Of a stretch of 64,000 nt of DNA, positions 41,800 through 50,662 are shown piece by piece. The DNA is taken from assembly GCA_046705285.1 (NCBI GenBank), contig JBJKQK010000009.1, positions 7,466 through 71,465 on the forward strand. The letters run 5' to 3'. Numbering within the stretch: the first letter of the stretch is position 1; every line of letters starts with the position of its first letter. The notes under the pieces were generated by a model. That model made no database searches. It saw only the letters and a program-made list of their open reading frames with translations, and had not been told where the DNA came from. This DNA is from SCRD01 sp046705285. GTDB lineage: Bacteria > Acidobacteriota > Terriglobia > UBA7540. The translations under genes and the position numbers were made by a program.

Positions 41800-43164
41800 T
41801 CACCTGACAGGCGCCGTCTTGTGTCCGGCCCACGAAGCCTCAATCTCTTCGAGGGTTCGTCCCTTGGTTTCCGGAACCAGGAAATACGAGAAGAAGAAAG
41901 CGGCAACGCACATCGCGCCGTAGATCCAGAAGGAGAACTTTGTTCCCACTGCCCCAACCAGGCTGAGAAAGGTGACGCTCACGAGCAGGTCGAAGATCCA
42001 GATGGTCACCGAGGCAACTGACATCGCTTGCCCACGAATGGTGGTGGGGTAGATCTCCGAAATCAGCAGCCAGAATACCGGGCCCAACCCGATGGCAAAG
42101 CAAGCGAGGTAGGCAAGGACATCCGCCATAATCCAGATCCGGGACACGTGAGGAGCGCCAAACTGGTAGCCCAGATGGGCCAGGCTGATGGCCATGCCCG
42201 CAATCCCGATCAGCAGCAGCGGCCTTCGTCCCACCCGGTCCAGCAGGAAAAGCGAGATCACCGTCATCACCAGGTTGTCAGCTCCCACAAGCACCGTGGC
42301 CAGAATGGCGCTGGCAGCGGTCTTGAATCCCGCCATCTGCAGGATGGTCGGCGTGTAGTAGATGATCGTGTTCACTCCCGTGATCTGCTGGAAGATGGCA
42401 AGGCCAACGCCAATCAGCAGTGCCATCCGGAAGCGCTTCCCGAAAAGGTCCCGGAAGTGGAGCCGGTCGGCCTGTGTGACGTCGCGCAACTCTCCCAGGT
42501 GCCGGCGCGCATCGTCAGTGTTTTCCACCCGGTCAAGAACCTTGAACGCGTCATCTTCCCTGTCCTGAGTCACCAGCCAGCGCGGGCTTTCCGGGAGAAA
42601 AATGAAAGCCACCAGCAGGATGATCGATGGGACCACGGCGCTGATGAACATGCCTCGCCAGTTCGAGGACCCCGCAAACAGGTAATCGACGTAATAGGCG
42701 ACGACAATTCCAGTGACAATCGCGAGCTGGTTCAGAGTGACCAGCGCACCGCGGATTTTGGGCGGAGAGAGCTCTGCAATGTACAGGGGCGTCAGCATCG
42801 ATGTCACGCCCACGGCGATGCCGACGACGAACCGCGCAGCCAGGAACAACGGCAGGCCGTTGGCCATTCCGGTGACCACGGCGAAAATGCCAAACATGAT
42901 GGCGTTGAAAATCAAGACCGGCTTGCGCCCAAAGCGGTCTCCGAAGTAGCCGGCGAAGGCCGCGCCGATCACCGCTCCTGCCAACACGGCGCTGACCGCG
43001 ATTTCTGTCTGTACCGAAGTCAGATTGAACTGATTGCGGACAAAAAGGATCGCCCCGGATATCACGCTGGTGTCATACCCAAAAAGCAGTCCTCCCAACC
43101 CCGCAGCCACCGCAATCATCAACGCATAACCACGTTTTCCTAATCCAAACGGATTTTGTCCCAT
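41800..43164 (-). CDS. MFS sugar transporter (sugar-porter family)
   Basis: The protein is about 454 residues with 12 predicted helices. Sugar-porter marks are GLGGLLFGYDTSVISGAI in helix 1, GYFGDRFGRKPVL after helix 2, PESPRWLV at the end of the first half, QQITGVNTIIYYTPTI in helix 7, DRVGRRPLLLIG in the second loop and PETKGRTLEEIE at the C-terminus. These fit a proton-coupled hexose or pentose carrier such as XylE or GalP. The start MGQNPFGLG at 43164 is chosen over longer frames because the upstream residues look non-membrane and lack a ribosome site. It is divergent from the GH39 gene, with a direct repeat between them. Confidence 0.92.
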   Translation of the reverse strand: MGQNPFGLGKRGYALMIAVAAGLGGLLFGYDTSVISGAILFVRNQFNLTSVQTEIAVSAVLAGAVIGAAFAGYFGDRFGRKPVLIFNAIMFGIFAVVTGMANGLPLFLAARFVVGIAVGVTSMLTPLYIAELSPPKIRGALVTLNQLAIVTGIVVAYYVDYLFAGSSNWRGMFISAVVPSIILLVAFIFLPESPRWLVTQDREDDAFKVLDRVENTDDARRHLGELRDVTQADRLHFRDLFGKRFRMALLIGVGLAIFQQITGVNTIIYYTPTILQMAGFKTAASAILATVLVGADNLVMTVISLFLLDRVGRRPLLLIGIAGMAISLAHLGYQFGAPHVSRIWIMADVLAYLACFAIGLGPVFWLLISEIYPTTIRGQAMSVASVTIWIFDLLVSVTFLSLVGAVGTKFSFWIYGAMCVAAFFFSYFLVPETKGRTLEEIEASWAGHKTAPVR

Positions 43165-43225
43165 AATGTGCCGTCCATGTCCTGAGATAACGATCGAGGT
43201 CCCATAGCGTTGCCGCCGCTCGCCA

Positions 43226-43265
43226 TACCGGCCCATTTGCGGTATATTGCTACCGGCCCTTTTGC
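43226..43265. repeat. Direct repeat between the sugar transporter and GH39 genes
   Basis: TACCGGCCCATTTGC (43226-43240) and TACCGGCCCTTTTGC (43251-43265) match at 14 of 15 positions and are spaced 25 bases start to start, with GGTATATTGC between. Location in a divergent promoter region suggests an operator for a sugar-responsive regulator. Confidence 0.55.
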
Positions 43266-43367
43266 AAATGCCACCCAAACGAGATCAAACCCGTTGATAC
43301 TACCATTGATTTGCCACAATAATCATGCGTCAAATCATCACTCACCTTTCCGAGGGGAGCAGGCTCT

Positions 43368-44912
43368 ATGAGAACTTTCCGGACTCAAACATTATTGGCC
43401 GTCAGTTTCGCTGTGCTTGCGCTTGTTTACATCTGGCGGCCGGGCGTCTTGTGTGCCCAGGCAAGTTCGGCCTCGCACACTGAAACAATCACCATCAACA
43501 CCCAGGCGCCATCTCATCCCTTCCCTCACTATTGGGAAAGAATGTTTGGGTCGGGGCATGCCATCCTTGCGCTACGCCAGAGTTACCGGCGCGACCTGAA
43601 AGCGGTGAAGCGCGTTACCGAGTTCCAGTACGTCCGCTTCCACGGAATCTTTGACCGTGGCGTGGGTCTATATCATGAAAACAAGCAGGGCCAGCCTGAA
43701 TACAACTTCACCAACGTCGACCAGATCTGCGACGGCCTGCTGGCCAACGGCATTCGTCCTTACGTTGAACTCAGCTTCATGCCACGGGACCTGGCGTCGA
43801 CTCCCGTGCAGCAAGGCTTTTTTTACCGCCCCTACATCTCGCCTCCCAAGAACTGGAACCGCTGGGGCGACCTCATCCGCACCTTCGCGCAGCATCTGGT
43901 TAACCGCTACGGCATCGACGAGGTGTCCAAATGGTATTTCGAAGTCTGGAATGAGCCGAACATCGGCTTCTGGGCCGGCCAACCCAAACAGTCGACGTAC
44001 TTTCACCTCTACGATGTCGCCGCTCGCGCCCTGAAGAGCGTCAGCCCGCGCCTTCGCGTCGGCGGCCCGGCCACCGCGCAGGCAGCATGGGTCAGCGCCT
44101 TCATCGACCACTGCGCCAAAGACAACGTTCCCGTCGATTTCGTCTCAACTCACGTCTATGGCGACGACTCTTCGGAAAATGTCTTTGGCACCCACCAGGA
44201 AATCGCCCGGCGAAATATGGTGGTCCTGGCGGTCAGGAAAGTTCACAATGAGGTCAAAGATTCACCCATGCCGAATCTTCCCATCATCTTCAGCGAATAC
44301 AACGCCACTTACAGGAACCTCCGGGAGATCACCGATTCATCGTTCATGGGGCCCTGGCTGGCGGAAACCATCGGCCGATGCGATGGTCTGGTCCATCTGC
44401 TCTCTTACTGGGATTTCTCCGACGTTTTTGAGGAGCAAGGTGTGGCGAAGACGCCTTTTTATGGCGGATACGGTCTGGTGGCGACCGGCCACATCCACAA
44501 AGCTGCTTACAACGACTTCGCTCTCCTGCACCGTCTGGGCACAGAACGGCTTGCAGAAAATCCTGGCCCGGTCATCGTCACTCGACATGCTGACGGAACG
44601 CTGGCCATCGCGCTGTGGAATTATGCCCCGCCCGGCGACGGCGGAAGCGCCCGAACCTACAAGCTTTCATTCGAAGGTCTCAGCGGCGCGCATCGAGCCA
44701 TCATCTGGACCGTTGACAAGCATCACGGCTCGCCGCTCGCCACGTGGGAGGCGATGGGCAAGCCGGCTTTCCCCTCCCGCTTCCAGCAGCAAATCCTTCG
44801 CCAGGCAGCTCAACTTCCGTCGCCCGCGATTGAACCCGTCCCGGCAAACAATCCGGCGCTCACCCTCACGCTCCAACCCCACGCGCTGTCACTGATCGAA
44901 ATCACGAAGTAA
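43368..44912 (+). CDS. GH39 beta-xylosidase-like glycoside hydrolase, exported
   Basis: The protein is 514 residues with a signal peptide (LLAVSFAVLALVYIW, cleavage near VLCAQA). The barrel starts near residue 55. The acid/base is in WYFEVWNEPNIGFWAG (Glu of NEPN), and the nucleophile is in NLPIIFSEYNAT. HGIFDRGVGLY and FVSTHVYGDD are also typical of GH39 beta-xylosidases. A C-terminal beta-sandwich ends the protein. It probably releases xylose or related sugars outside the cytoplasm, fitting the adjacent sugar porter. Start at 43368: GGGAG lies nine bases upstream. Confidence 0.9.
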   Translation: MRTFRTQTLLAVSFAVLALVYIWRPGVLCAQASSASHTETITINTQAPSHPFPHYWERMFGSGHAILALRQSYRRDLKAVKRVTEFQYVRFHGIFDRGVGLYHENKQGQPEYNFTNVDQICDGLLANGIRPYVELSFMPRDLASTPVQQGFFYRPYISPPKNWNRWGDLIRTFAQHLVNRYGIDEVSKWYFEVWNEPNIGFWAGQPKQSTYFHLYDVAARALKSVSPRLRVGGPATAQAAWVSAFIDHCAKDNVPVDFVSTHVYGDDSSENVFGTHQEIARRNMVVLAVRKVHNEVKDSPMPNLPIIFSEYNATYRNLREITDSSFMGPWLAETIGRCDGLVHLLSYWDFSDVFEEQGVAKTPFYGGYGLVATGHIHKAAYNDFALLHRLGTERLAENPGPVIVTRHADGTLAIALWNYAPPGDGGSARTYKLSFEGLSGAHRAIIWTVDKHHGSPLATWEAMGKPAFPSRFQQQILRQAAQLPSPAIEPVPANNPALTLTLQPHALSLIEITK

Positions 44913-45254
44913 CAATGGAGAGTTGGAGCACCATAAGCGTTAACCTGATGGATACCGTATTGATATCGGATGCGGGACGGAGAACTTTGTCAGGCCCGGA
45001 GGGCCGATCGATTTTAGCCCCTGGCGCAAGCCAGGGGACAACAAGCCACCAAAGACGGTCCTGGTCCGGGGAGTATGCGTGAGAACAAGCTTGGAGCGCC
45101 GCTATGAGGCGCAGGTGGATTGAGGGGTAGCGGAGCTGGCAGTGCTTCAGACCGCCGTTTCAGCCGTCGGCGGCATCTGTTTTGTCCGACAAAATAACCG
45201 AGGGCCTAGAACCCGGAGACCCGCGCACCATCGGGCGGCAGGAGTCGTCAAACT
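44913..45254. other. Intergenic region after GH39 with a REP-like hairpin
   Basis: The 342-base stretch holds the hairpin at 45018-45037 and a preceding GGCCC/GGGCC palindrome (about 44993-45005) but no gene that I can support. The GH39 and the aminopeptidase gene converge here. Confidence 0.4.
45018..45037. repeat. REP-like hairpin with GCAA tetraloop
   Basis: CCCCTGGC (45018-45025), GCAA, GCCAGGGG (45030-45037) is a perfect 8-bp stem closed by a GNRA tetraloop. Sequences of this type recur between genes in Acidobacteriota (from general familiarity, not a search). It could be an extragenic palindrome or a bidirectional terminator. Confidence 0.55.
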
Positions 45255-46526
45255 CTACACCCACTCTCCCTGGCGCATGACAGGGTCGACTTTGCCGCCC
45301 TGGGCGAGGCCGTCCACGTCAATCTTATTTGAGCCGATCATCCAGTCCACGTGGATCAGGCTGTCGTTCGCTCCGCGCGCCGCCAGTTCTTCCTTGCTAA
45401 GCTTCTCACCGTCCTTCAGGCAATTGCTGTAGGCCTGCCCCAGTGCGATGTGGCAGGCGGCGTTCTCATCGAACAGGGTATTGTTGAAGAGCAATCCGCT
45501 CGAGGCGATGGGCGAAGAATGCGGTACCAATGACACCTCGCCAAGGCGCGCCGCTCCCTCGTCAGTCTCAATCATTCGCTGCAGCACCTGCTCTCCGCGT
45601 GCGGCATGCGCCTCGACGACCCGTCCTTCATGGAAGCGCACCGAGATCCCTTCGATCATCGTTCCCTGGTGGGAAAGCGGCTTGGTGCTGGTCACCGTTC
45701 CTTCCGTGCGATCCTTGTGCGGCGTGGTAAAAACTTCTTCGGTGGGCATGTTGGGAATGCAGTACCGTCCATTGCCCGCCACCGTGCCTCCGCCCAGCCA
45801 GAGGTGGTCGTCGGCAAGACCTACCGTCAGGTCCGTGCCGGGCCCCTTGAAGTGAAGAGCTGAATAGCGGCTCTGGTTCAGCCGGCCAGCCCAGGCGTGC
45901 AGTTTTGCGTCGTGCTCCTTCCACGCCGCCACCGGGTCCGGCTGGTCCGCGCGTGAGGCGGCAAAGATGGCGTCCCACAACCGCCGCATGGCTTCCTCTT
46001 GGGGCAGGTCCGGAAACACCGCCGCCGCCCACGCCGGCGTGGCGCAGGCCACAATCGTCCAGTTGATCTCGTGCCGAGTAATCAGTTCCAGAGCCGGTCG
46101 GTAAGCCTTTGACGCCGCGCGATTCGCCCGCCCCACCTTTTCCGGATCTTCGCCGGAAAGCAGCGCGGGATTGCCGCCGGCAATCGCGAGGCGCGCCGAA
46201 CCGGTGCGGAACGCCTGGGCCATGCCTTCATAGAGCCACGAGGCCGACGCGTCAAAGCTCGCATCCGGGCCGTAGCGATAGCGCAGCAGCGTCGATTCCT
46301 CGTCGCCATAGAGCGTGGTCACCAGCGTGGCCCCGGCTTTGTAAGCATGTTCCGTGATGCGCCGGGCCAGCGGTGTCGCGTCCAGCGTGGCGGTCATCAC
46401 CAGTTGTTGTCCGGGCGCAAGCCCCAGTCCAACATGGACCGCGACTTGGGCCAGGCGATCGAGTTTCTGTTCAAATTCAGGTGTGCGGGCAAACTGCCCT
46501 TCGGCAAATGCAGTGGTTGATGTCAT
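45255..46526 (-). CDS. M29-family aminopeptidase (AmpS-like)
   Basis: The protein is about 423 residues. This family of metal-dependent aminopeptidases (AmpS, aminopeptidase T) is recognisable by the central DLTVGLADDHLWLGGG and by the C-terminal metal-binding block FNNTLFDENAACHIALGQAY, with HVDWMIGSNKIDVDGL near the end. It trims peptides in the cytoplasm; no signal peptide is seen. The ATG at 46526 is chosen because the protein body begins there (FARTPEFEQKLDRLA); a 32-codon upstream extension is Gln/Pro-rich and unlikely. Confidence 0.9.
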   Translation of the reverse strand: MTSTTAFAEGQFARTPEFEQKLDRLAQVAVHVGLGLAPGQQLVMTATLDATPLARRITEHAYKAGATLVTTLYGDEESTLLRYRYGPDASFDASASWLYEGMAQAFRTGSARLAIAGGNPALLSGEDPEKVGRANRAASKAYRPALELITRHEINWTIVACATPAWAAAVFPDLPQEEAMRRLWDAIFAASRADQPDPVAAWKEHDAKLHAWAGRLNQSRYSALHFKGPGTDLTVGLADDHLWLGGGTVAGNGRYCIPNMPTEEVFTTPHKDRTEGTVTSTKPLSHQGTMIEGISVRFHEGRVVEAHAARGEQVLQRMIETDEGAARLGEVSLVPHSSPIASSGLLFNNTLFDENAACHIALGQAYSNCLKDGEKLSKEELAARGANDSLIHVDWMIGSNKIDVDGLAQGGKVDPVMRQGEWV

Positions 46527-46723
46527 GGTCCCATTATTGCCCGAGGCAGGTTGCATTGGCAACCAGTGGATGGCCCCAATACCTCTTGCGCGCTGTTGCA
46601 AACCCGGTTTCGCAGGTTGCAAATTCTCCAGCCAGGCGGTTTCGACTGAGGGCTTGGCGAATCAAGGTGCGAGGTATATGCTCATGAGTAAAGAGGAATC
46701 CAAAAGGGGGATCCCCACTGCCG

Positions 46724-47803
46724 ATGAGTTGTTCGAGTTGCCAGCAGCGGCACGTTCTCACAAGCGAGCGTCGTTCCGAGCTCCCCCTGCGCCGCGCGCT
46801 GGTGGTGTCCATGCTCGCGCTTTTGTCGATGCTGCTGTGCACGCCCGCTTGGCCTGCCCAGCTGCCTCAGCTGGTGACGCCAAACTGGACCCGGCTTTCG
46901 ACTTACCGGGATGTCACGTCCTATGTCGACCGCAGCACTACGGATCTCATTACCGCCATCCCGGACCTCAAGGGCCTTCAACCCGTGGCAAACAAGGCAG
47001 AGGGCATGAAAGCCCTCAAGTTGCTCCTTGATCGCGTTGGAAAAAACGTACAGGAATTCTACGCGAAGTTTCCGGACACCACTTCGCTTGAACACATCAC
47101 CATGCAGAAGTTTGGACCCAACGGCAACGTCGTTTCTTCGCGCGATGAGGTGTTCCACTATCTGGCAATCACTCCTCCCGGGAACGGAGTATCCACTCTG
47201 CTGGAATACAGGACCGATCGGGCGGGAAAGCGGGTCGAGTCTGCGGGGCTCGAGTATGGGTACGCGGTGACCAGCGGTTTTGCCTCGACGGCCATCTATC
47301 TGCATCCCGTGCTTCAACCGGACTCATCCTTCCGCTACCTCGGCACTCAGGATATCGACGGGAAAAAGACCGATGTCATCGTCTTCGCCCAGCGGCCCGC
47401 CTGGGCGGAATTGACGACGCAGGTCAGCATTGGGGGAAAAAGTACCAACCTGCTGGTCCAGGGCCTGGCGTGGATCGATCCCCACAGTTACCAGATTGTC
47501 CGCATGAGAACCGACCTGCTGGCGCCTTCTCCGGAGATCGGCCTGATGGGCGAGACCACAGTCGTCAACTTCACGGAGGTCCAATTCCCCGAAATGCCTG
47601 GAACCATCCTGTGGCTGCCGCGCAAGGTCACGGTCACGACCAAATGGGAGGCAAGGGTTCCCGTCGAAACATCCTTCTATCCCCCGGACTCCAGATTTCC
47701 CGTCACATCCACCGACTACGTGTGGAGGCAGGAGACCTACCGCAACATTCATCGTTACTCCGACTACAGGCTGTTCACCGCCAAAAGCACACTCAAGTAC
47801 TGA
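46724..47803 (+). CDS. Secreted hypothetical protein, 359 aa
   Basis: A hydrophobic segment (ALVVSMLALLSMLLC) followed by PAWPAQ is a likely signal peptide. The body is beta-rich, with repeated Trp/Tyr and Val/Thr strands (TLLEYRTDRAGKRVES, SSFRYLGTQDIDGKKTDVIVFAQRP, LAWIDPHSYQIVRMRTDLL, LWLPRKVTVTTKWEARVP). The last pattern resembles the LolA/LolB-like or outer-membrane-lipoprotein-sorting fold seen in Acidobacteriota secreted proteins; this is impression only. No motif gives a catalytic role. The upstream region has no clear Shine-Dalgarno. It stands alone between the aminopeptidase and a small hypothetical gene. Confidence 0.7.
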   Translation: MSCSSCQQRHVLTSERRSELPLRRALVVSMLALLSMLLCTPAWPAQLPQLVTPNWTRLSTYRDVTSYVDRSTTDLITAIPDLKGLQPVANKAEGMKALKLLLDRVGKNVQEFYAKFPDTTSLEHITMQKFGPNGNVVSSRDEVFHYLAITPPGNGVSTLLEYRTDRAGKRVESAGLEYGYAVTSGFASTAIYLHPVLQPDSSFRYLGTQDIDGKKTDVIVFAQRPAWAELTTQVSIGGKSTNLLVQGLAWIDPHSYQIVRMRTDLLAPSPEIGLMGETTVVNFTEVQFPEMPGTILWLPRKVTVTTKWEARVPVETSFYPPDSRFPVTSTDYVWRQETYRNIHRYSDYRLFTAKSTLKY

Positions 47804-48088
47804 TGCAACTTGCCCGCACCCTTCACCAGCTGGCGCTTCAGTCTTCAGGCCTCTTGAGAAGTGCAGCTTCGCCAATGATTTCGCGGCAGTCGCGCAGCTT
47901 GCCAGGAGGACTCTGGGGTGCGGCCGGAGGCACGCTGTGATATCACCTTTCATTATCAGAAGATTTAACAGCACCAAAGTTCCATTGCAATCCTTCTGGT
48001 ATGAATGGTATTTGAAATATACAAATTGTCAGCCGGAGAGGCGACGAGAGCAAGAGCAAACGTAAAAGTCCTAAGGGAGGGGGCGCTT

Positions 48089-48352
48089 ATGTTTTGCGGT
48101 AAGTCGGTGGAGGCTTTTGACCAGATCGTAGAATCGATCCTGGTCGCGGAGTTTAAGGCGGTACTGGAGATGGGACTTCTAACGGAAGAAGCCCTGCTCC
48201 CTGTCGTCGTGGAGATGCGCAACTCGCTCCGCGAGGCTTTCCCGGAGATGTCAGCCAAGGAGGCCGAGATTCACCTGCGGCATTTGCAGGACCAGTGCCG
48301 CGAAATAGCGTACCGAATTTTCGACATGTCTTACACGACCTACTGGAATTAG
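48089..48352 (+). CDS. Small hypothetical helical protein, 87 aa
   Basis: The protein starts MFCGKSVEAFDQIVESI. The start at 48089 is set by a strong GGGAGGGGG ribosome site five bases upstream, so longer in-frame starts are rejected. The sequence is almost entirely helical (LVAEFKAVLEMGLLTEEALLPVVVEMRNSLREAFPEM), with heptad-like leucines suggesting dimerisation. No family is recognised. It is followed by a GC-rich palindromic intergenic segment. Confidence 0.55.
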   Translation: MFCGKSVEAFDQIVESILVAEFKAVLEMGLLTEEALLPVVVEMRNSLREAFPEMSAKEAEIHLRHLQDQCREIAYRIFDMSYTTYWN

Positions 48353-48374
48353 GGAGGGGGGCGCTTGCTGTAGC

Positions 48375-48470
48375 GGCGACGTCGCCAGCGCCGCATCGGG
48401 CTTTGTGCCCGGATCCCGTACAGCGCAGGGGCGCCCCGGGTGGATGGCACACACTTTGCAGGGGCGCCCC
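48375..48470. repeat. Cluster of GC palindromes between the small gene and GH3
   Basis: A perfect 12-base palindrome GGCGACGTCGCC (48375-48386) is followed by two copies of GCAGGGGCGCCCC (48425-48437 and 48458-48470), each containing the palindrome GGGGCGCCCC, spaced 33 bases. This looks like an extragenic palindromic element rather than a terminator. Confidence 0.5.
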
Positions 48471-48633
48471 TCTGCGGTTTCCAGCGCAAATCCAACCCTT
48501 GTCCCACCATCCTCGCTCATACAGGCACTCCTCACTTTGCGGCAGCAATCAATAAGAGCACGTTGACAGCCCGGCGCGGGGCATGTTACAAACGCGGCCA
48601 GTAGCCATTTCAATCGTCACAGAGGATAAACTC

Positions 48634-50493
48634 ATGCCCACATCCCGCCGGCAGTTCCTTGCAGCCTCGATTGCAGCCCTGGGAGCCCCGCTATACGCGC
48701 GCGGAGCGCTGGCCCAACCTGCGGCCACACAGCAGCTTGTTTCCTTTGACGGCCCGGTCCACAAACTTCTCAGCCAGTTGACGCTGGCCGAAAAAGTCGG
48801 CCAGATGACTCAGGCCGACCAGATGTATCTTCTCAACCTGGATGACCTTCAAAAATATCATCTGGGATCGCTGCTGAGCGGCGGTGATTCCGATCCCAAG
48901 ACGGGGAACGATTTCCATTCCTGGCGGGAGATGTACAACCACTATCAGGCGCGTGCCGTCAAGACGAGTCCGCGCATTCCGATTCTCTATGGTGTGGATG
49001 ATGTGCATGGCCACAGCAACGTGATCGGGGCGACCATCTTCCCGCACAACATCGGGCTCGGCTGCACCCGCAACGCCGAACTGGTGGAAAAAGCCGGACG
49101 CATCACGGCCATCGAAGTTCGAGCCACGGGGATTCAATGGGGATTCGCGCCCTGCGTCACGGTTCCGCAGGACGTGCGCTGGGGACGCACTTACGAAGGC
49201 TTCAGCGAATCGCCCGACGTGGTGAAGGTGCTGGGCGAAGCGGCAGTGCGCGGCATGCAGGGTTCCGGACTCGGCGACCCGCTCGGCATTGCAGCTTGTG
49301 CCAAGCATTTTGCCGGAGACGGGGGAACAGTTTTCGGGACCGGCGTACCCAAGAACAAGGGGTCGCTCCACTATCCGCTCGACCAGGGCGACACAAGGCT
49401 GGACGACGCCGATTTCCGGCGCATCCACCTGCAGGGCTATGTCACGGCAGTCCAGGCGGGCGTCGCCACCGTCATGCCCTCTTACAGCAGTTGGAACGGC
49501 GTGAAGTGTTCTGCCAACCGCGTGCTGCTCACTGAGGTTTTGAAGCAGGAGTTGGGCTTCAAAGGTTTCTTAATCTCAGATTACGCAGCGGAAAAAGAAC
49601 TTCCCGGCAATTACAAGCAGCAGATTGAAACGACCATCAACGCCGGCATGGACATGGTGATGGTCCCGGACGATTACCGGGGGTTCATCCGCTTGCTCAC
49701 TGAATTGGTCCAGGAGGGGCGCGTACCGATGTCGCGCATTGACGATGCGGTGGCGCGCATTCTTCGCGTCAAGTTCGCCATGGGATTGATGGACCCGAGC
49801 CGCTCGCAGCTTGCCGACCCGGCGCTCGCAAAGCAGTTTGGCTCGCCGGACCATCGCGCCGTGGCCCGGCAGTGCGTCCGGGAATCGCTGGTGGTCCTCA
49901 AGAACGAGCGCTCCGTTTTGCCGCTGGCCAAAGGCAAGCGCATTCATGTGGCCGGCAAAAATGCGGACAACATCGGCAATCAGTGCGGCGGCTGGACGAT
50001 CACCTGGCAGGGCCGTAGCGGAAACACCACAGTCGGAACCACCATCCTGGCCGCGATTCGCAAAGCCGCAGGCAATGCGAACATAACGTATTCTCTGGAC
50101 GGTTCCGGCGCCGAAGGCGCTTCAGTGGCTGTCGCTGTCATCGGCGAAACACCTTACGCGGAAATGGAAGGCGACCGCGAAAATCTGAATCTCGACCCTG
50201 CAGACGCGGCCGTGGTGGAAAATCTCAAGCGCAGCGGAGTTCCCGTAGTCGTCGTGCTGGTTTCCGGCCGCCCGCTGGCGATTGACGACATCCTCCCCAA
50301 AGCGGACGCGTTCATCGCCGCCTGGCTGCCCGGCACGGAAGGCGACGGCGTGGCCGACGTACTTTTCGGCCAATTCAAGCCCACGGGCAAACTCTCCTTC
50401 ACCTGGCCGAAGGGTTCTTCCACCAGCTTCCACCTGGGCGATCCGGGCTACGAGGCACTTTTCCCCTTCGGCCACGGGCTAAGCTGGGCATAG
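48634..50493 (+). CDS. Tat-exported GH3 beta-glucosidase-like enzyme
   Basis: The protein is about 619 residues. A Tat signal (TSRRQFLAASIAALG, residues 3-17) precedes the mature protein. The N-terminal TIM barrel has ERITAIEVRATGIQWGFAP-like GH3 strands, CAKHFAGDGGTVFGT near 225 and the nucleophile region KGFLISDYAAE near 315. The C-terminal sandwich domain (from about residue 420) includes RESLVVLKNERSVLPLAKG and VIGETPYAEMEGDRENLNL, where the acid/base lies in related enzymes. No FnIII domain follows. It cleaves beta-glucosides or beta-glucans, probably outside the cytoplasm. The ATG at 48634 has GAGG eight bases upstream, and the upstream longer frame is rejected. Confidence 0.93.
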   Translation: MPTSRRQFLAASIAALGAPLYARGALAQPAATQQLVSFDGPVHKLLSQLTLAEKVGQMTQADQMYLLNLDDLQKYHLGSLLSGGDSDPKTGNDFHSWREMYNHYQARAVKTSPRIPILYGVDDVHGHSNVIGATIFPHNIGLGCTRNAELVEKAGRITAIEVRATGIQWGFAPCVTVPQDVRWGRTYEGFSESPDVVKVLGEAAVRGMQGSGLGDPLGIAACAKHFAGDGGTVFGTGVPKNKGSLHYPLDQGDTRLDDADFRRIHLQGYVTAVQAGVATVMPSYSSWNGVKCSANRVLLTEVLKQELGFKGFLISDYAAEKELPGNYKQQIETTINAGMDMVMVPDDYRGFIRLLTELVQEGRVPMSRIDDAVARILRVKFAMGLMDPSRSQLADPALAKQFGSPDHRAVARQCVRESLVVLKNERSVLPLAKGKRIHVAGKNADNIGNQCGGWTITWQGRSGNTTVGTTILAAIRKAAGNANITYSLDGSGAEGASVAVAVIGETPYAEMEGDRENLNLDPADAAVVENLKRSGVPVVVVLVSGRPLAIDDILPKADAFIAAWLPGTEGDGVADVLFGQFKPTGKLSFTWPKGSSTSFHLGDPGYEALFPFGHGLSWA

Positions 50494-50662
50494 ATTGCGC
50501 GGGCTTCCGCGGTTGAGGTCCTCGGGTATTCTCTGTGCCTTCCGTGCCTCGCAAGCTCTTATAGAGAGCGTAAGGAGCCTCTCTGTGGCCTCTGTGTTGG
50601 AGCCTTTCTTGGGTGTCGCATTACGTCTCGTTGTATGCGATGGGTAAGGTCACCTGCGGCAC

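Noticed and set aside
42028..43143. 371-codon plus-strand frame inside the sugar porter gene
   Set aside because: Shadow of the MFS gene; its translation is rich in His, Gln and Arg as expected for antisense of membrane coding sequence.
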